A stretch of DNA of 39,892 nt from Syntrophobacterales bacterium (GTDB taxonomy: Bacteria > Desulfobacterota > Syntrophia > Syntrophales > UBA8958), in assembly GCA_018056545.1 (NCBI GenBank), contig JAGPFL010000008.1, positions 1 through 39,892 on the forward strand, read 5' to 3'. Within the stretch, counting starts at the first letter, position 1. Every line of letters starts with the position of its first letter. The notes under the pieces were generated by a model, which saw only the letters and a program-made list of their open reading frames with translations, ran no database searches and was not told where the DNA came from. The position numbers were made by a program, and so were the translations under genes. This document shows positions 24,301 through 36,013 of this stretch, piece by piece.

Positions 24301-25417
24301 GAAGAAGAAAAAGATCTATTTGAAGAAGGGGGACGTGATTGACGGCGAGACCCTGGAGAAGATCCCCTTCGAACTCTGGAAGGACATCACCCTGGCCGGC
24401 GATGAGGAGACGGAAGAGCGGATCCGCATGCTGTGCGACAACCTGGCCCGAAAAAAAGCCCGGATCGACGCCTATTTCGACGAAAAAATAGAAAAGCTCC
24501 AGGCCGGGGACGAATTACCCCCGGGGGTGATCAAGATGGTCAAGGTCTATGTGGCCATCAAAAGGAAGCTGTCCGTGGGTGACAAGATGGCCGGCCGTCA
24601 TGGAAACAAGGGGGTTCTCTCCCGTATCCTGCCCGAAGAGGACATGCCCTACTTCACCGACGGCACGCCGGTGGATATCGTCTTGAATCCCTTGGGTGTT
24701 CCCTCCCGCATGAACGTGGGCCAGATCCTGGAAACCCATCTAGGCTGGGCGGCGAAAGGCTTGGGCGACAAGATCAACGCCCTCCTGGAAACCCAGCGGA
24801 ATCTGGAGATGGTACGGAAGGAGATCAAGTCCATATACAACTCCAAGGAATGCGAGCGTTTTGTCGATGGGGCATCCGACGAGGACATCAAGAGATTTGT
24901 CTCCCGCATGAAGAGCGGCATCGCTTTTTCCACGCCGGTTTTCGACAGTGCCGACGAAAACGAGATCCGACAGATGCTCAAGTCGGCCGGACTACCGGAA
25001 AAAGGCCAGACGGTTCTCTTCGACGGCCGGACGGGCGAGCCTTTCGACCAGGAGATCACCGTCGGCATGATCTATATGCTCAAGCTCCATCACCTGGTGG
25101 ACAACAAGATCCATGCCCGCTCCATCGGTCCCTATTCCCTGGTTACCCAACAACCCCTGGGCGGTAAGGCGCAGTTCGGCGGCCAGCGTCTGGGGGAGAT
25201 GGAGGTCTGGGCCATGGAGGCTTACGGCGCCGCTTATTCCCTCCAGGAATTTCTCACGGTGAAGTCGGACGACGTAGCGGGCAGAACGAGAATGTACGAG
25301 GCCATCGTTAAGGGGGAACACACCCTGGAGCCGGGGCTGCCCGAATCCTTTAACGTCCTGGTTAAAGAACTCCAGAGCCTCTGCCTGGATATCGAATTGA
25401 TTGAGGAAGAAAGTTAA
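21323..25417 (+). CDS. rpoB: DNA-directed RNA polymerase subunit beta
   Basis: The 1364-residue beta subunit. The rifampicin-binding region starts near residue 508 ([30 protein letters not shown]) and keeps the Asp, His and Ser associated with rifampicin sensitivity in E. coli (516, 526, 531). Other landmarks are [51 protein letters not shown] and the C-terminal [20 protein letters not shown]. Length is near the Proteobacterial norm. It starts 46 nt after rplL; I see no clear attenuator in that gap. rpoC starts 11 nt after its stop. Confidence 0.98.
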   Translation: MGELRKNFGRIKKIVDIPNLIDIQVKSYEKFLQKDVPPDQRGNYGLQGAFKSVFPISDYSKKCSLEFVSYKIGDVRYDVKECIQKGMSYAAPLKIVVRLLIFDVDPGTGQKQISNIKEQEIYFGEIPLMTENGTFIVNGTERVIVSQLHRSPGIFFDHDKGKTLASGKLIYSARVIPIRGSWLDLEFDSKDLLYVRIDRRRKMPVTILLKAMGNSTEFILNYFYNIETIYLDGDNFYMAVDGSLMGEKAPEDIRDLETGEVIIKKGRKINKLLMKKMSEAAIRRIAVSEAEVVGKVLSSDILDPETGEILLRCNEVLTADGLKLLREKNINEVRFIHLDEELGNASIRETLLADRIETMNDAIIEIYRRLRPSNPPTPETAQAFFRSLFFEPETYDLSDVGRAKMNYKLRLDVPTDITVLRNEDILAAVKYLIDLKNGVGDCTVDDIDHLGNRRVRSVGELIENQYRIGLVRMERAIKEKMSLQDIETMMPHDLVNAKPVSAVVNEFFGSSQLSQFMDQTNPLSEITHKRRLSALGPGGLTRERAGFEVRDVHPTHYGRICPVETPEGPNIGLIVSLSTYARVNEFGFIETPYRLVKDGRVLDEVRYMTAIEEENFIIAQADRPLDKNGRFIGEMISARKGGDFITVEPEEINYMDVSPNQLVSVAATLIPFLEHDDANRALMGSNMQRQAVPLMRPAVPVVGTGMEAVVARDSGAVVAARRDGVVESVDAARIVVKCDGTGDDDLDIGVDIYNLTKYQRSNQDTCFNQKPIVNKGDRVRRGDIIADGPATDNGELALGRNVMVAFMSWGGYNYEDSILVSERVVKEDIYTSIHIEEFETMSRDTKLGKEEVTRDIPNVGEEALKNLDESGIVRMGVSVKPGDILVGKITPKGETQLSSEEKLLRAIFGEKASDVRDTSLRVPPGVEGTVIDAKIFTRKGVEKDSRSQEIEEEALRSIEKDRADELRIVVDSVKTRIAEMLAGKVSGSKLADGKKKKIYLKKGDVIDGETLEKIPFELWKDITLAGDEETEERIRMLCDNLARKKARIDAYFDEKIEKLQAGDELPPGVIKMVKVYVAIKRKLSVGDKMAGRHGNKGVLSRILPEEDMPYFTDGTPVDIVLNPLGVPSRMNVGQILETHLGWAAKGLGDKINALLETQRNLEMVRKEIKSIYNSKECERFVDGASDEDIKRFVSRMKSGIAFSTPVFDSADENEIRQMLKSAGLPEKGQTVLFDGRTGEPFDQEITVGMIYMLKLHHLVDNKIHARSIGPYSLVTQQPLGGKAQFGGQRLGEMEVWAMEAYGAAYSLQEFLTVKSDDVAGRTRMYEAIVKGEHTLEPGLPESFNVLVKELQSLCLDIELIEEES

Positions 25418-25428
25418 GGAGAAAGTGC

Positions 25429-28400
25429 GTGGAAGACGTATTCACCTACTTTGAAAAGCCCAAAGACCCTATCAGGTTCAATGCCATAAAGATTTCCATC
25501 GCCTCCCCGGAACAGATCCTCGCCTGGTCGGCCCGGCCGAACACCAACGGGGAGGTCAAGAAGCCGGAGACGATCAATTATCGCACCTTCAAGCCGGAAA
25601 GGGACGGTCTTTTCTGCGCCAAGATCTTCGGTCCCGTCAAGGATTATGAGTGCCTCTGCGGTCGCTACAAGCGGATGAAGCATCGGGGCGTCATCTGCGA
25701 GAAATGCGGTGTCGAGGTCATCCAGTCCAAGGTCCGCCGGGAGCGCATGGGTCATATCAAGCTGGCTACGCCGGTGGCCCATATCTGGTTTTTGAAGAGC
25801 CTGCCCAGCCGGATCGGCAACGTCCTGGATTTGACCCTCAAGGAACTGGAGAAGGTCCTCTATTTCGAGTCCTGGATCGTCATGGATCCCAAGGGGACAT
25901 CCTTGCAGAAGAAGGAACTGCTTTCCGAGGAGGAGGTCCACGAGCTCCGGGAACAGTACGGTGAAGATGCCTTTGAGGTGGGCATCGGCGCCGAGGCGGT
26001 CCGTAAACTCCTCGAGGAGGTGGACTTGGACAAGATGGACGGGGAGTTGCGGGAGGAGCTGAAAACCGCCGTCTCCGACACGAAGAAAAAGAAGCTGGTC
26101 AAGCGCCTGAAGGTAGTGGAGGCCCTGAAGAAATCGGGCAACAAACCGGAGTGGATGATCCTCACCGTCCTGCCCGTCATTCCCCCCGATCTCCGGCCCC
26201 TGGTGCCCCTGGACGGCGGCCGCTTCGCCACCTCCGACCTCAACGATCTCTACCGGCGGGTGATCAACCGCAACAACCGCCTCAAGCGGCTCATGGAGCT
26301 TAACGCCCCGGAGATCATCATCCGCAACGAAAAGCGCATGCTCCAGGAGGCCGTGGACGTCCTGTTCGACAACGGCCGTCGTGGTCGGGCCATCACGGGT
26401 ACCAACAAGCGTCCCCTCCGTTCCCTTTCCGACATGCTCAAAGGCAAACAGGGGCGCTTCCGCCAGAACCTCCTGGGCAAACGGGTCGATTATTCGGGGC
26501 GGTCGGTCATTACCGTCGGTCCCGATCTGCGTCTCCATCAGTGCGGTCTGCCCAAGCAGATGGCCCTGGAGCTTTTCAAACCCTTCGTTTACAACCGGTT
26601 GATGGATAAAGGTTATGTGGCTACGGTGAAGAGCGCCAAAAAGATGGTGGAAAGGGAATCCTCCGAGGTCTGGGACGCCCTGGACGAGGTGGTGCGGGAG
26701 TATCCCATCATGCTGAACCGCGCCCCGACACTGCATCGCTTGGGAGTCCAGGCCTTCGAGCCGGTCCTCATCGAAGGCAAGGCCATCCAGTTGCACCCTC
26801 TGGTCTGTACGGCCTTCAACGCCGATTTCGACGGCGACCAGATGGCGGTCCATGTGCCCCTGTCCATAGAGGCCCAGACCGAGGCCCGGGTACTGATGAT
26901 GTCCACCAACAACATCCTTTCCCCGGCCCACGGCAAACCGATCATCATCCCCAGCCAGGACATAGTGCTCGGGATATATTACCTCACCCGGGCCAAACCG
27001 GACGTACGGGGGGAGGGCATGGTGTTTTCCGGACCCGAGGAGGTGCGGAGCGCCCTCGATGCAGGAAGCGTGGACCTCCATGCCCGGATCACCGTCCGCA
27101 TCGACGGGGTAAGGAAGGAGACCACCGTGGGCCGGATCGTTCTTTACGAGGTGATCCCCGAGAGGATTTCCTTCGATATGGTCAACAAGGTGATGAACAA
27201 GAAGGAACTGGCCAGCCTGATCGACTATTCCTACCGGACCTGCGGTGCCAAGACGACGGTGCTCCTCGCCGATCGCCTGAAGGATCTGGGATTCAAATAC
27301 GCCACCAGCTCCGGGGCGTCCATCGCCATTCACAACATGGTCGTTCCCAGCAACAAAAAAGAGATCGTGAACCTGGCGGACCGGGATGTTCTGAAGATCC
27401 AGAAACAATACATGGACGGTCTGATCACCGACGGGGAACGGTACAACAAGGTCATCGACATCTGGGCCCAGGCCACGGAGAAGATCGCCGGGGAGATGAT
27501 GGGCGGCATCACCTCCACGGAGATAACCACGGCGTCGGGAGAAAAGCGGCGGGTCGAAAGTTTCAACCCCATCTTCATGATGGCCGACTCGGGGGCCCGG
27601 GGATCGGCGGCGCAGATCCGCCAGCTGGCCGGCATGCGGGGCCTTATGGCCAAGCCTTCCGGGGAGATCATCGAAACCCCCATTACCGCCAATTTCCGTG
27701 AAGGGTTGACGGTTCTCCAGTACTTCATTTCCACTCACGGCGCCCGGAAGGGTCTGGCCGATACGGCGCTGAAGACGGCCAATTCCGGTTATCTGACCCG
27801 CCGGCTGGTGGATGTGGCCCAGGACTGCATCATCACCGAAGAGGACTGCGGCACCATCGACGGCATCTACGTCTCGGCCCTCATGGAGGGCGGCGAGATC
27901 ATCGAGACGGCCGGGGAGCGGGTTCTGGGCCGGGTGGCCCTGGAGGAGATCACCGATCCCTTCACCGGAGAAACGCTGGTACAGGCCAATCAGGAAATCG
28001 ACGAGACCCTGGCGGAACGGATCGACAAGGCGGGTATCGAGCGGGTGAGCATCCGCTCGGTCCTCACCTGCAAGTCCAAACACGGCGTCTGCGCCATGTG
28101 CTACGGACGCGATCTGGCCCACGGTCACCTGGTGAACATCGGCGAGGCGGTAGGGATCATCGCGGCGCAGTCCATCGGCGAGCCGGGAACCCAGTTGACC
28201 ATGAGAACCTTCCACATCGGCGGCACCGCCAAGTTCGAGGAACATTCCACCCTCCAGGCCCGCCATGACGGGGTCGTGAAATTCGTCAATCTGTCCACCG
28301 TCAAGATCCAAACCGGCGGCGATCTGGTGGTCATGAACCGCAACGGGGAGATCCACGTTCTGGACGAGCAGGGACGGAACCGGGGCAAGTATCCGGTACC

Positions 28401-29619
28401 TTACGGGGCCCATCTGAAGGTCAGCGAGGGCGACACCGTTTACGGTCCGGGCAAGGACCCCAAGACCGGTCAGGAACGCCAGGCCACCCTCATCGCCGAG
28501 TGGGATCCTTTTTCCATTCCCATCCTGGCCGAGGTGGACGGCACGATCAAATACGGGGACATCATCGAGGGCAAGACCATGCAGGAACAGGTTGATGAAG
28601 TCACCGGCCTCTCCCGCAAGGTCGTCATCGAGTCCAAGGGGACCGATGTGCGACCCCGGGTCTCCATCAAGGACAAGAAGGGACGGACGGCCAAGGTCCC
28701 GGGCACGAACATGGTGGCACGCCACCTGCTGCCTGTGGGGGCCAACATCGTCGTTTCGGAGGGTGATCAGGTCAGCGCCGGCGACATCATCGCCAAGATT
28801 CCCCGGGAGACTACCAAGACGAAGGACATCACCGGTGGTCTGCCCCGGGTCGCCGAGCTTTTTGAGGCGAGGAAACCCAAGGAATATGCCGTTATCAGCG
28901 AGATCAGAGGGGTGGTCTCCTACGGCAAGGACTCCAAGGGGAAACGCAAGGTCGTCATCACCCCCGACAGCGGCGAAGAGAAGGAATACCTGATCCCCAA
29001 GGGAAAACACGTCAGCGTGCAGGAGGGAGACCGGGTACAGGAAGGGGAGCCCCTCATGGACGGCGTACACAACCCCCATGATCTGCTCTCCATCAAGGGC
29101 GAGAAGGAATTGGCCCGCTATCTGGTGGATGAGGTCCAGGAGGTGTACCGACTCCAGGGCGTCAAGATCAACGACAAACATATGGAGGTGATCGTCCGGC
29201 AGATGCTCCGGCGGGTCAAGATCGTCGATCCCGGAGATACGGTCTTCATCGCCGACGAGCAGGTGGAACGCCACCGGTTCCAGGAGGAAAACGAGCGGGT
29301 GGCCGCGGAAGGCGGCAGACCGGCTATCGGGAAGCCCATCCTCCTGGGCATCACCAAGGCGTCCCTGTCCACCCAGAGCTTCATTTCCGCCGCCTCTTTC
29401 CAGGAGACCACCCGGGTGCTCACGGAGGCGAGTCTGGCGGGAAAAACCGATTATCTCCGAGGTCTTAAGGAAAACGTCATCATGGGGCGCCTGATCCCTG
29501 CCGGAACCGGCTTACCCATGTATCGGAAACTGGGCATCAAGACCCTGGCCGACGATGCGGAAGCGCAGGAAACACGGGAGCTGGAAGGAATTCCCGATGA
29601 GAAAATGCTTGACATGTAA
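25429..29619 (+). CDS. rpoC: DNA-directed RNA polymerase subunit beta'
   Basis: The 1396-residue beta' subunit that carries the active-site magnesium. N-terminal zinc motif [20 protein letters not shown] (about 72-91), the catalytic NADFDGDQ (about 464-471), the bridge-helix/trigger-loop region around [20 protein letters not shown], the second zinc site (CGTIDG with [15 protein letters not shown], about 805-895) and the C-terminal omega-contact region. Start is GTG at 25429 with GGAGAAAG upstream; the next in-frame Met would truncate conserved sequence. A very long antisense frame overlies it but is a shadow. Confidence 0.98.
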   Translation: MEDVFTYFEKPKDPIRFNAIKISIASPEQILAWSARPNTNGEVKKPETINYRTFKPERDGLFCAKIFGPVKDYECLCGRYKRMKHRGVICEKCGVEVIQSKVRRERMGHIKLATPVAHIWFLKSLPSRIGNVLDLTLKELEKVLYFESWIVMDPKGTSLQKKELLSEEEVHELREQYGEDAFEVGIGAEAVRKLLEEVDLDKMDGELREELKTAVSDTKKKKLVKRLKVVEALKKSGNKPEWMILTVLPVIPPDLRPLVPLDGGRFATSDLNDLYRRVINRNNRLKRLMELNAPEIIIRNEKRMLQEAVDVLFDNGRRGRAITGTNKRPLRSLSDMLKGKQGRFRQNLLGKRVDYSGRSVITVGPDLRLHQCGLPKQMALELFKPFVYNRLMDKGYVATVKSAKKMVERESSEVWDALDEVVREYPIMLNRAPTLHRLGVQAFEPVLIEGKAIQLHPLVCTAFNADFDGDQMAVHVPLSIEAQTEARVLMMSTNNILSPAHGKPIIIPSQDIVLGIYYLTRAKPDVRGEGMVFSGPEEVRSALDAGSVDLHARITVRIDGVRKETTVGRIVLYEVIPERISFDMVNKVMNKKELASLIDYSYRTCGAKTTVLLADRLKDLGFKYATSSGASIAIHNMVVPSNKKEIVNLADRDVLKIQKQYMDGLITDGERYNKVIDIWAQATEKIAGEMMGGITSTEITTASGEKRRVESFNPIFMMADSGARGSAAQIRQLAGMRGLMAKPSGEIIETPITANFREGLTVLQYFISTHGARKGLADTALKTANSGYLTRRLVDVAQDCIITEEDCGTIDGIYVSALMEGGEIIETAGERVLGRVALEEITDPFTGETLVQANQEIDETLAERIDKAGIERVSIRSVLTCKSKHGVCAMCYGRDLAHGHLVNIGEAVGIIAAQSIGEPGTQLTMRTFHIGGTAKFEEHSTLQARHDGVVKFVNLSTVKIQTGGDLVVMNRNGEIHVLDEQGRNRGKYPVPYGAHLKVSEGDTVYGPGKDPKTGQERQATLIAEWDPFSIPILAEVDGTIKYGDIIEGKTMQEQVDEVTGLSRKVVIESKGTDVRPRVSIKDKKGRTAKVPGTNMVARHLLPVGANIVVSEGDQVSAGDIIAKIPRETTKTKDITGGLPRVAELFEARKPKEYAVISEIRGVVSYGKDSKGKRKVVITPDSGEEKEYLIPKGKHVSVQEGDRVQEGEPLMDGVHNPHDLLSIKGEKELARYLVDEVQEVYRLQGVKINDKHMEVIVRQMLRRVKIVDPGDTVFIADEQVERHRFQEENERVAAEGGRPAIGKPILLGITKASLSTQSFISAASFQETTRVLTEASLAGKTDYLRGLKENVIMGRLIPAGTGLPMYRKLGIKTLADDAEAQETRELEGIPDEKMLDM

Positions 29620-29653
29620 TCTCATTATTGGTAGTAAGCCAAACTTTGCCGTA

Positions 29654-29671
29654 CCTGTCCTTTCGGACAGG
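29654..29671 (+). other. Hairpin in the rpoC-rpsL gap
   Basis: CCTGTCC (29654-29660) and GGACAGG (29665-29671) form a 7-bp stem with a TTTC loop, and flanking CGT/ACG can extend it across a small bulge. No T tract follows, so it is not a terminator. It is the only structure in the 72-nt gap and could be an operator or processing site for the str genes; no promoter is seen there. Confidence 0.4.
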
Positions 29672-29691
29672 GGGACGTTTCGGGAGGAGAC

Positions 29692-30063
29692 ATGCCGACA
29701 ATAAACCAATTGGTCCGCAAGGGAAGGGCCAAAATAGAAGGAAAAACAAAAGCGCCGGCCCTGGCCAGCTCACCCCAGCGGCGCGGGGTATGTGTGCGGG
29801 TCTATACATCCACCCCCAAAAAGCCCAATTCGGCGCTGCGCAAGGTGGCCCGGGTGCGCCTGACGAGCGGATACGAGGTGACCTCCTACATCCCCGGTGT
29901 GGGACACAACCTTCAGGAGCACTCCGTGGTGCTTGTTCGGGGAGGCCGGGTCAAGGACCTACCGGGGGTGCGGTATCACATCGTCCGGGGAACCCTCGAT
30001 GCCGTGGGTGTGCAGGGCAGAAAGCAGGGCCGTTCCAAGTACGGGGCCAAGAAACCGAGCTAA
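29692..30063 (+). CDS. rpsL: 30S ribosomal protein S12
   Basis: A 123-residue decoding-centre protein. [14 protein letters not shown] and [12 protein letters not shown] keep the Lys residues linked to streptomycin sensitivity and the Asp that RimO modifies (rimO is at 3648-5000). An excellent GGGAGGAG site precedes the ATG. First gene of the str group; 72 nt after rpoC. Confidence 0.97.
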   Translation: MPTINQLVRKGRAKIEGKTKAPALASSPQRRGVCVRVYTSTPKKPNSALRKVARVRLTSGYEVTSYIPGVGHNLQEHSVVLVRGGRVKDLPGVRYHIVRGTLDAVGVQGRKQGRSKYGAKKPS

Positions 30064-30079
30064 ACGGGGATAGATCATC

Positions 30080-30550
30080 ATGCCGAGAAGACGAGAGGTA
30101 ACAAAAAGAGAGATCGTACCTGATCCCAAGTACAACAATAAAATGGTGGCTCAGTTCGTCAACAATCTCTTGAAACAGGGGAAGAAAAGCACGGCGGAAT
30201 CCATTCTCTACGGCGCCTTCGATATCATCGAGAAAAGGATAAAGGAACCGCCGGTGGAAATCTTCGAGAAGGCCTTGAGCAACGTAAAGCCCATAATCGA
30301 GGTCAAATCGAGAAGGGTGGGCGGCTCCACTTACCAGGTGCCAACGGAGGTCCAGCCGTCGCGACGGATGGCCTTGGCCATCCGCTGGTTGATAACCCAT
30401 GCCAAGGAACGGGCGGAAAAGACCATGAAGGAAAAACTGGCGGCGGAGCTCATCGACGCGGCCAACAATAGAGGTGCGGCGATCAAGAAGCGGGAGGCCG
30501 TACACAAGATGGCGGAGGCCAACAAGGCCTTTGCCCACTACCGGTTCTAA
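30080..30550 (+). CDS. rpsG: 30S ribosomal protein S7
   Basis: A 156-residue protein that nucleates the 30S head. [42 protein letters not shown] and the C-terminal [15 protein letters not shown] are standard. It begins 16 nt after rpsL. In most bacteria fusA follows; here the next gene is tuf, 84 nt downstream. Confidence 0.97.
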   Translation: MPRRREVTKREIVPDPKYNNKMVAQFVNNLLKQGKKSTAESILYGAFDIIEKRIKEPPVEIFEKALSNVKPIIEVKSRRVGGSTYQVPTEVQPSRRMALAIRWLITHAKERAEKTMKEKLAAELIDAANNRGAAIKKREAVHKMAEANKAFAHYRF

Positions 30551-30634
30551 CAGGCAATCAAGACAGGTCATTGCAGGAGCAAAGGGTCAAAAACATATAA
30601 GCGATTTTTCAACAGACAAAGGAGGTAAGTAGAG

Positions 30635-31828
30635 ATGGCTAAGAAAAAATTTGAAAGGACAAAGCCGCATCTGAACATCGGCACCATTGGTCACGTTGAT
30701 CACGGGAAGACGACCCTGACGGCAGCGATTACCAAGCACTTGTCCAAGAAAGGTTTCGCCGAGTTCAGGCCCTTTGACTCCATCGACAACGCCCCGGAGG
30801 AAAAGGAGCGAGGTGTGACGATCAATATCTGCCACGTGGAATACGAGACGGCCAAGCGGCACTACGCCCATGTCGACTGTCCCGGCCACGCCGACTATAT
30901 CAAGAACATGATCTCCGGCGCCGCCCACATGGACGGAACGATCCTCGTGGTGGCCGCCTCCGACGGTCCCATGCCCCAGACCCGCGAGCACATCCTCCTG
31001 GCCCGCCAGGTCCAGGTTCCCTATGTGATCGTATATATGAACAAGGTGGACCTCGTCGACGATCCGGAACTTCTCGACCTGGTCGAGCTGGAGCTCCGGG
31101 AACTCCTCAAGGAATACCAGTTCCCCGGCGACGAAATTCCCATCATCCGCGGCTCGGCCCTGAAGGCCCTGGAAGCGGACGATCCCGATTCCGAGGACGC
31201 CAAATCCATCTGGGAACTCATGGAGGCGGTGGACAATTACATTCCGGAGCCGGAACGTGTTTTGGACAAACCCTTCCTCATGCCCATCGGCGACGTGTTC
31301 AGTATCTCCGGTCGTGGTACCGTGGTCACCGGCCGCGTAGACCGGGGCATCATCAAGACCGGCGAGGAAGTGGAGATCGTCGGGATCCGTCCCACCTTCA
31401 AAACCGTCTGCACCGGTGTGGAAATGTTCCGTAAGACCTTGGACGAAGGTCGGGCCGGCGACGACATCGGCGTTCTCCTTCGGGGCACCAAGCGGGAAGA
31501 GGTGGAGCGGGGCCAGGTGGTGGCCAAGCCCGGTTCCATCACCCCCCATACCAAGTTCAAGGCTCAGGTTTACGTCCTTACCAAAGAGGAAGGGGGACGC
31601 CATACCCCGTTCTTCACCGGCTATCGTCCCCAGTTCTATTTCCGCACCACGGATGTGACTGGGGTGGCTCTGCTGCCGGAGGGTGTGGAGATGGTCATGC
31701 CGGGGGACAATGTGGAGCTGGAAATCCAGTTGATCACCCCCATCGCCATGGAGGAACAGCTGCGCTTCGCTATCCGGGAAGGCGGCCGGACGGTCGGAGC
31801 TGGCGTCGTCAGCAAGGTAATCGAATAA
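30635..31828 (+). CDS. tuf: Elongation factor Tu
   Basis: EF-Tu delivers aminoacyl-tRNA to the ribosome. The 397-residue protein has all GTPase motifs: GHVDHGKT (G1), RGVTIN (switch I Thr), DCPGH (G3, catalytic His), NKVD (G4) and GSALKAL (G5), followed by domain 2 ([13 protein letters not shown]) and domain 3 ([33 protein letters not shown]). Switch I reads [10 protein letters not shown], with Cys where E. coli has Ser. A strong AAAGGAGG precedes the ATG. It directly follows rpsG and precedes rpsJ by 22 nt. Confidence 0.97.
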   Translation: MAKKKFERTKPHLNIGTIGHVDHGKTTLTAAITKHLSKKGFAEFRPFDSIDNAPEEKERGVTINICHVEYETAKRHYAHVDCPGHADYIKNMISGAAHMDGTILVVAASDGPMPQTREHILLARQVQVPYVIVYMNKVDLVDDPELLDLVELELRELLKEYQFPGDEIPIIRGSALKALEADDPDSEDAKSIWELMEAVDNYIPEPERVLDKPFLMPIGDVFSISGRGTVVTGRVDRGIIKTGEEVEIVGIRPTFKTVCTGVEMFRKTLDEGRAGDDIGVLLRGTKREEVERGQVVAKPGSITPHTKFKAQVYVLTKEEGGRHTPFFTGYRPQFYFRTTDVTGVALLPEGVEMVMPGDNVELEIQLITPIAMEEQLRFAIREGGRTVGAGVVSKVIE

Positions 31829-31850
31829 CAGTGAGGAAGCCGGCGCGACC

Positions 31851-32159
31851 ATGAAAGACCAGAGAATAAGAATTCGTCTCAAAGCCTACGATTACAAGCT
31901 GCTGGACAGATCGGTGGAGGACATCGTCGAGACGGCGAAGCGTACAGGCGCCCGCGTTGCCGGGCCTATCCCTCTGCCCACGGAGATCAACCGGTTTTGC
32001 GTCAACAGGTCGCCCCATGTGGACAAAAAATCCCGCGAACAGCTTGAAATCCGTACCCACAAACGCCTCATCGACATCATTGAGCCCACGCAGTCCACGG
32101 TCGACGCCCTGATGAAGCTCGACCTTTCGGCCGGCGTGGATGTGGAGATCAAGTTATAG
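31851..32159 (+). CDS. rpsJ: 30S ribosomal protein S10
   Basis: A 102-residue protein, also the NusE partner of NusB in antitermination. [36 protein letters not shown] and [15 protein letters not shown] are conserved. It normally opens the S10 operon; here it lies 22 nt after tuf and is followed at once by a terminator-like hairpin before rplC. Confidence 0.97.
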   Translation: MKDQRIRIRLKAYDYKLLDRSVEDIVETAKRTGARVAGPIPLPTEINRFCVNRSPHVDKKSREQLEIRTHKRLIDIIEPTQSTVDALMKLDLSAGVDVEIKL

Positions 32160-32170
32160 GTTTCATAAGC

Positions 32171-32211
32171 CAGGAGATGGAACGGGTAGTGCATCCATCT
32201 CCTGATTTTTT
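32171..32211 (+). terminator. Rho-independent terminator or attenuator between rpsJ and rplC
   Basis: CAGGAGATGGA (32171-32181) and TCCATCTCCTG (32194-32204) form a perfect 11-bp stem with a 12-nt loop, followed by A and six T (32206-32211). This is a textbook intrinsic terminator shape in the forward direction. It lies 11 nt after the rpsJ stop and 18 nt before the rplC start, with no promoter visible after it, so regulated or partial read-through is likely. Confidence 0.85.
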
Positions 32212-32229
32212 GACGATTAGAGAAGCGAC

Positions 32230-32871
32230 ATGACAAAGGGACTGATTGGCAGAAAACTGGGCATGACCCAGGTGTTCACCGAAGATGGCAGTGCGGTGCC
32301 GGCGACGGTCATCGCCGTGGAGCCGTCGGTGGTCATCCAGAAAAAGACCCGGGAAAAGGACGGCTACGAGGCCGTGCAGCTGGGTTACGGCCGGGTGAAG
32401 CAGAAACACGTGACAAAACCTCTCCAGGGTCATTTCCGGAAAGCGGACAAGGGGTTTTTCCGCGTCCTCCGGGAGTTCCGTACGGACACCAGCGGCTATG
32501 AGGTGGGTCAGGAGGTGCGCGCCGACCTCTTCAAAGCCGGCGATTATGTCGATATCACCGGTACCTCCAAGGGAAAGGGTTTCGCCGGCGGGGTGAAAAG
32601 ACACGGCTTCGGCGGCGGCCGGGCCACCCACGGTTCCATGTTTCACCGGGCCCCCGGTTCCATCGGGGCAAGCGCCGAGCCCTCCCGGGTCTTCAAGGGG
32701 AAAAGGCTTCCCGGCCACATGGGATGCGCGCGGAATACCGTCCAGAACATAAAGGTCCTGCTGGTGAGACCCGAGGATAACGCCATCCTGGTAAAAGGAT
32801 CCGTTCCCGGCGCCCGGCAGGGGATCGTCCTGGTGAGCCAGGCCATAAAGAAAGCAACAGTTGTGAAATAG
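32230..32871 (+). CDS. rplC: 50S ribosomal protein L3
   Basis: A 213-residue protein reaching to the peptidyl-transferase centre. [48 protein letters not shown] and [10 protein letters not shown] are typical. E. coli L3 carries a Gln methylated by PrmB in its GQNQ segment; here that segment is GASAE with no Gln. The ribosome site is weak (AGAGAAG), so its translation may depend on the structure upstream. Confidence 0.97.
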   Translation: MTKGLIGRKLGMTQVFTEDGSAVPATVIAVEPSVVIQKKTREKDGYEAVQLGYGRVKQKHVTKPLQGHFRKADKGFFRVLREFRTDTSGYEVGQEVRADLFKAGDYVDITGTSKGKGFAGGVKRHGFGGGRATHGSMFHRAPGSIGASAEPSRVFKGKRLPGHMGCARNTVQNIKVLLVRPEDNAILVKGSVPGARQGIVLVSQAIKKATVVK

Positions 32872-32889
32872 CGATACAGGGTGGACAAG

Positions 32890-33513
32890 ATGCCAGTAGC
32901 GGTTGTGTATGACATACAGAACAACAGGGTTGCGGAAATCGAATTGAGCGATCGGGTGTTCGGCGCCAGCGTGAACGAGGCGGCTATTTACGAGGTCGTG
33001 AAGATGCAGACGATTTCCCGACGGCTCGGCACGGCGGCGACGAAGACGCGGCGGGACATCAGCGGCGGCGGAAAAAAACCGTGGCGCCAGAAGGGAACGG
33101 GCCGGGCCCGGGCGGGAACGACCAGGTCTCCCCTGTGGCGGGGAGGCGGAACGGTTTTCGGACCACAGCCGCGGAACTACGGTTACAAGGTGCCCAAAAA
33201 GGTGCGCCGGCTGGCCCTGATTTCTGCCTTGAGCCAGAAGTACCGGGAAGAGCGGATGGTTATCCTGAACGAATTCCCCCTGGAGGAGATCAAAACCAAG
33301 CGCTTCCAGGAAGTTGTCGATCGCTTCGGTTGGAAGAAGGCCCTGGTCGTCATCGATAAATCCGATCCCGTACTGGAAAAATCCTCACGAAACATCAAAG
33401 ACATCAAAATGATCCGTTCGGAAGGCATCAACGTTTACGACCTCCTGAATCACGAGCATCTGGTCCTGCTGGCGCCGGCCGTGAAAAATATCGAGGGGGC
33501 ACTGGGGGCATAA
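32890..33513 (+). CDS. rplD: 50S ribosomal protein L4
   Basis: A 207-residue tunnel-wall protein. The loop [20 protein letters not shown] and [22 protein letters not shown] are conserved. I chose the ATG at 32890, which gives the usual MPV start; an in-frame GTG at 32881 would add three residues. In E. coli L4 represses its own operon through an attenuator before rpsJ. The stop overlaps the rplW start by 1 nt. Confidence 0.96.
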   Translation: MPVAVVYDIQNNRVAEIELSDRVFGASVNEAAIYEVVKMQTISRRLGTAATKTRRDISGGGKKPWRQKGTGRARAGTTRSPLWRGGGTVFGPQPRNYGYKVPKKVRRLALISALSQKYREERMVILNEFPLEEIKTKRFQEVVDRFGWKKALVVIDKSDPVLEKSSRNIKDIKMIRSEGINVYDLLNHEHLVLLAPAVKNIEGALGA

Positions 33514-33800
33514 TGGAATTGTACAGAATTATCAAAAAGGCCCTTATTACCGAGAAAACCACCATCGCCAGGGATGAGGCCAACAAGTACTGTTTTGCCG
33601 TTGACCGTCGGGCGAACAAGATCGAAATCGGCGTTGCCGTGGAAAAGCTGTTCAAGGTGAAGGTCATCGATGTGGCCGTGATGAATGTTCCGGGAAAAAA
33701 GAAGAGAATCGGGCGGATCGTCGGAGAGAAACCGGCGTGGAAGAAGGCGGTGGTGACCCTGGCGCCGGGGAACCGCATCGAGATATTCGAGGGTGTGTAA
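33513..33800 (+). CDS. rplW: 50S ribosomal protein L23
   Basis: A 95-residue protein at the tunnel exit, docking site for trigger factor and [32 protein letters not shown] and the glycine/lysine loop [23 protein letters not shown] are standard. The ATG shares its A with the rplD stop (TAATG), so translation is coupled. Confidence 0.96.
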   Translation: MELYRIIKKALITEKTTIARDEANKYCFAVDRRANKIEIGVAVEKLFKVKVIDVAVMNVPGKKKRIGRIVGEKPAWKKAVVTLAPGNRIEIFEGV

Positions 33801-33821
33801 TAAGGTTCAAGGACACGAATT

Positions 33822-34643
33822 ATGGCAATCAAAACATACAAACCGACTTCGCCGGGGAGGAGATTCCAGACCTGCTCGGATTTTGAGGAGATAACCTCCT
33901 CCACGCCGGAAAAGAGCCTGCTTAGGCCGCTTAGGAAAACCGGCGGGAGAAACGCCAACGGACGGATGACCAGCCGGCATATCGGGGGGGGCCATAAGCG
34001 GCGTTATCGTCTTATCGATTTCCGGCGGGACAAGCTCGAAATTCCCGCCCGTGTGGCGACCATCGAATACGATCCCAACCGTTCGGCGCGGATTGCCCTC
34101 CTGAATTATGTGGACGGCGAGAAAAGGTATATCCTGGCCCCGGATAAAATCGCCGTGGGTGATGTGGTCATCAGCGGCGAGCGGGCGGACATCAAACCGG
34201 GGAACGCGATCCCCCTGCGGAACATCCCCCTGGGCACCCTGATCCATAACGTGGAGCTGAAGGTGGGCCGGGGCGGACAGATCATCCGCAGTGCCGGTGC
34301 CTATGGCCAGCTCATGGCCAAAGAGGGTGGTTATGCCCAGGTGCGCCTTCCTTCCGGGGAGGTAAGGAAGATATTTCTGGACTGCCGGGCCACCATCGGC
34401 CAGATCGGCAATATCGAACACGAAAACATCAGCATCGGCAAGGCGGGAAGGACCCGCTGGCTGGGGAAGCGTCCCAAGGTGAGAGGGGTGGCCATGAACC
34501 CCATCGACCATCCCATGGGCGGCGGCGAGGGGAAGTCGTCGGGCGGTAGACATCCCTGCACCCCCTGGGGGATCCCGACCAAGGGGCACAAGACGCGGAC
34601 AAACAAGAATACGGATAAATATATAGTAAAGAGAAGGGGTTAG
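33822..34643 (+). CDS. rplB: 50S ribosomal protein L2
   Basis: A 273-residue protein required for subunit joining and peptidyl-transferase assembly. [14 protein letters not shown], the [21 protein letters not shown] block and the C-terminal [20 protein letters not shown], which contains the conserved His, are present. AAGGA lies 9 nt upstream of the ATG. Confidence 0.97.
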   Translation: MAIKTYKPTSPGRRFQTCSDFEEITSSTPEKSLLRPLRKTGGRNANGRMTSRHIGGGHKRRYRLIDFRRDKLEIPARVATIEYDPNRSARIALLNYVDGEKRYILAPDKIAVGDVVISGERADIKPGNAIPLRNIPLGTLIHNVELKVGRGGQIIRSAGAYGQLMAKEGGYAQVRLPSGEVRKIFLDCRATIGQIGNIEHENISIGKAGRTRWLGKRPKVRGVAMNPIDHPMGGGEGKSSGGRHPCTPWGIPTKGHKTRTNKNTDKYIVKRRG

Positions 34644-34646
34644 AAG

Positions 34647-34928
34647 GTGGCAAGGTCGGTTAGCAAAGGTCCGTTCATCGAGGCCAAACTGCTGGAAAAG
34701 GTCAGGAAGGCAGAGGCGGCAGGGAGCAAGGCGGTCATCAAAACATGGTCACGGCGGTCGACGATAACCCCGGATCTCATCGGTCATACCTTTGCCGTGC
34801 ATAACGGCAAGAAGTTCATCCCCGTCTTTGTCACGGAAAACATGGTGGGACATAAACTCGGCGAATTCGCCCCCACCAGGACCTTCTTCAGCCATGCCGG
34901 GGACAGGAAATCGAAAGTGAGAAAATAA
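34647..34928 (+). CDS. rpsS: 30S ribosomal protein S19
   Basis: A 93-residue head protein. [44 protein letters not shown] and GEFAPTRTF are conserved. Start is GTG at 34647, 3 nt after the rplB stop; the ribosome site lies in the rplB end. Confidence 0.96.
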   Translation: MARSVSKGPFIEAKLLEKVRKAEAAGSKAVIKTWSRRSTITPDLIGHTFAVHNGKKFIPVFVTENMVGHKLGEFAPTRTFFSHAGDRKSKVRK

Positions 34929-34967
34929 CGCCGGCCGGATTTGCCGCGGCAGTTATGGGGTAAATTT

Positions 34968-35300
34968 ATGGAAGCAAGGGCTGTTGCCAAATACATTAGG
35001 ATCTCGCCGCAGAAGGTGCGTCTCGTGGTGGATCTCATCCGGGGGAAAAAGGTGGATGAGGCGGAAAAGATCCTCGCCTACACCAGGAAGTACGGCGCCT
35101 TTCTCGTGGGGAAGGTTTTACGTTCCGCCTTGGCGAATGCCAGGCAGAATCCGAACATAGATGAAAACATCCTGTTTGTGAAGAGTGTTTACGTCGATCA
35201 GGGACCGTCGCTGAAACGCTGGCGGGCCCGGGCCCAGGGAAGGGCGGCGGCGATCAAGAAGCGGATGAGCCATATTACCGTCGTTTTGGACGAGGCATAG
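34968..35300 (+). CDS. rplV: 50S ribosomal protein L22
   Basis: A 110-residue protein whose beta hairpin lines the exit tunnel. [25 protein letters not shown] starts the domain and [26 protein letters not shown] closes it. I chose the ATG at 34968 with GGGG upstream; an in-frame TTG at 34941 would add nine unconserved residues. Confidence 0.96.
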   Translation: MEARAVAKYIRISPQKVRLVVDLIRGKKVDEAEKILAYTRKYGAFLVGKVLRSALANARQNPNIDENILFVKSVYVDQGPSLKRWRARAQGRAAAIKKRMSHITVVLDEA

Positions 35301-35323
35301 CGATATCGCGAGGAGGTGTAGGT

Positions 35324-35974
35324 TTGGGGCAGAAGGTTAATCCCATAGGTTTGAGACTTGGCGGTGTAAAGACTTGGAAATCGATGTGGTTTTCTGAGAA
35401 GAACTACAGCGAGCTGCTCCACGAGGATCTCCGCATCCGCCGGTATCTCAAACAGAAACTCTATCATGCCGGCATCTCGAGGATCGAGATCGAAAGGGCT
35501 GCCAACAAGGCCAAGGTGAACATCTATGCCGCCCGTCCGGGAATCATCATCGGCAAGAAGGGATCGGAGATCGAAAAACTGAAAAAGGACCTGGAGAAGG
35601 TCAGCAGCAGTGAAATAATCATCAATATTCTGGAGGTCCGGAAACCGGAAATAGACGCCCAGCTCGTCGCCGAAAATGTGGCCATGCAGTTGGAGAGACG
35701 CATCGCCTTCCGCCGGGCCATGAGGAAGGGTGTCACGTCTTCCATCAAATTCGGCGCCAAGGGAATCCGCATCAACTGTTCGGGCAGACTTGGCGGCGCC
35801 GAAATGGCCCGGGCCGAGTGGTATCGCGAAGGACGGGTTCCCCTCCATACCCTGCGGGCGGATATCGACTGGGGTTTTGCCGAGGCGCGGACCGCATACG
35901 GGAAGATCGGGGTGAAGGTGCTGATCTTCCTGGGGGAGATCCTGGGGCCTAAAAAAGAGCGGGAACAAAGATAA
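35324..35974 (+). CDS. rpsC: 30S ribosomal protein S3
   Basis: A 216-residue protein at the mRNA entry site. [12 protein letters not shown] opens the chain; the KH domain has [20 protein letters not shown]; the C-terminal domain has [38 protein letters not shown] (given here as landmark segments [13 protein letters not shown] and [11 protein letters not shown]). The start is TTG at 35324 with AGGAGG 7 nt upstream; the conserved GQKVNP requires this codon. Confidence 0.96.
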   Translation: MGQKVNPIGLRLGGVKTWKSMWFSEKNYSELLHEDLRIRRYLKQKLYHAGISRIEIERAANKAKVNIYAARPGIIIGKKGSEIEKLKKDLEKVSSSEIIINILEVRKPEIDAQLVAENVAMQLERRIAFRRAMRKGVTSSIKFGAKGIRINCSGRLGGAEMARAEWYREGRVPLHTLRADIDWGFAEARTAYGKIGVKVLIFLGEILGPKKEREQR

Positions 35975-36013
35975 CCAGCGTTGCGCGAGAGGATGTTAAG
36001 GGGTTTTTGAACC

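Noticed and set aside
25414..29274. A 1286-codon open frame antisense to rpoC
   Set aside because: It mirrors rpoC in a GC-rich gene with strong codon bias; it has no recognisable domain or ribosome site and lies over the conserved beta' frame.
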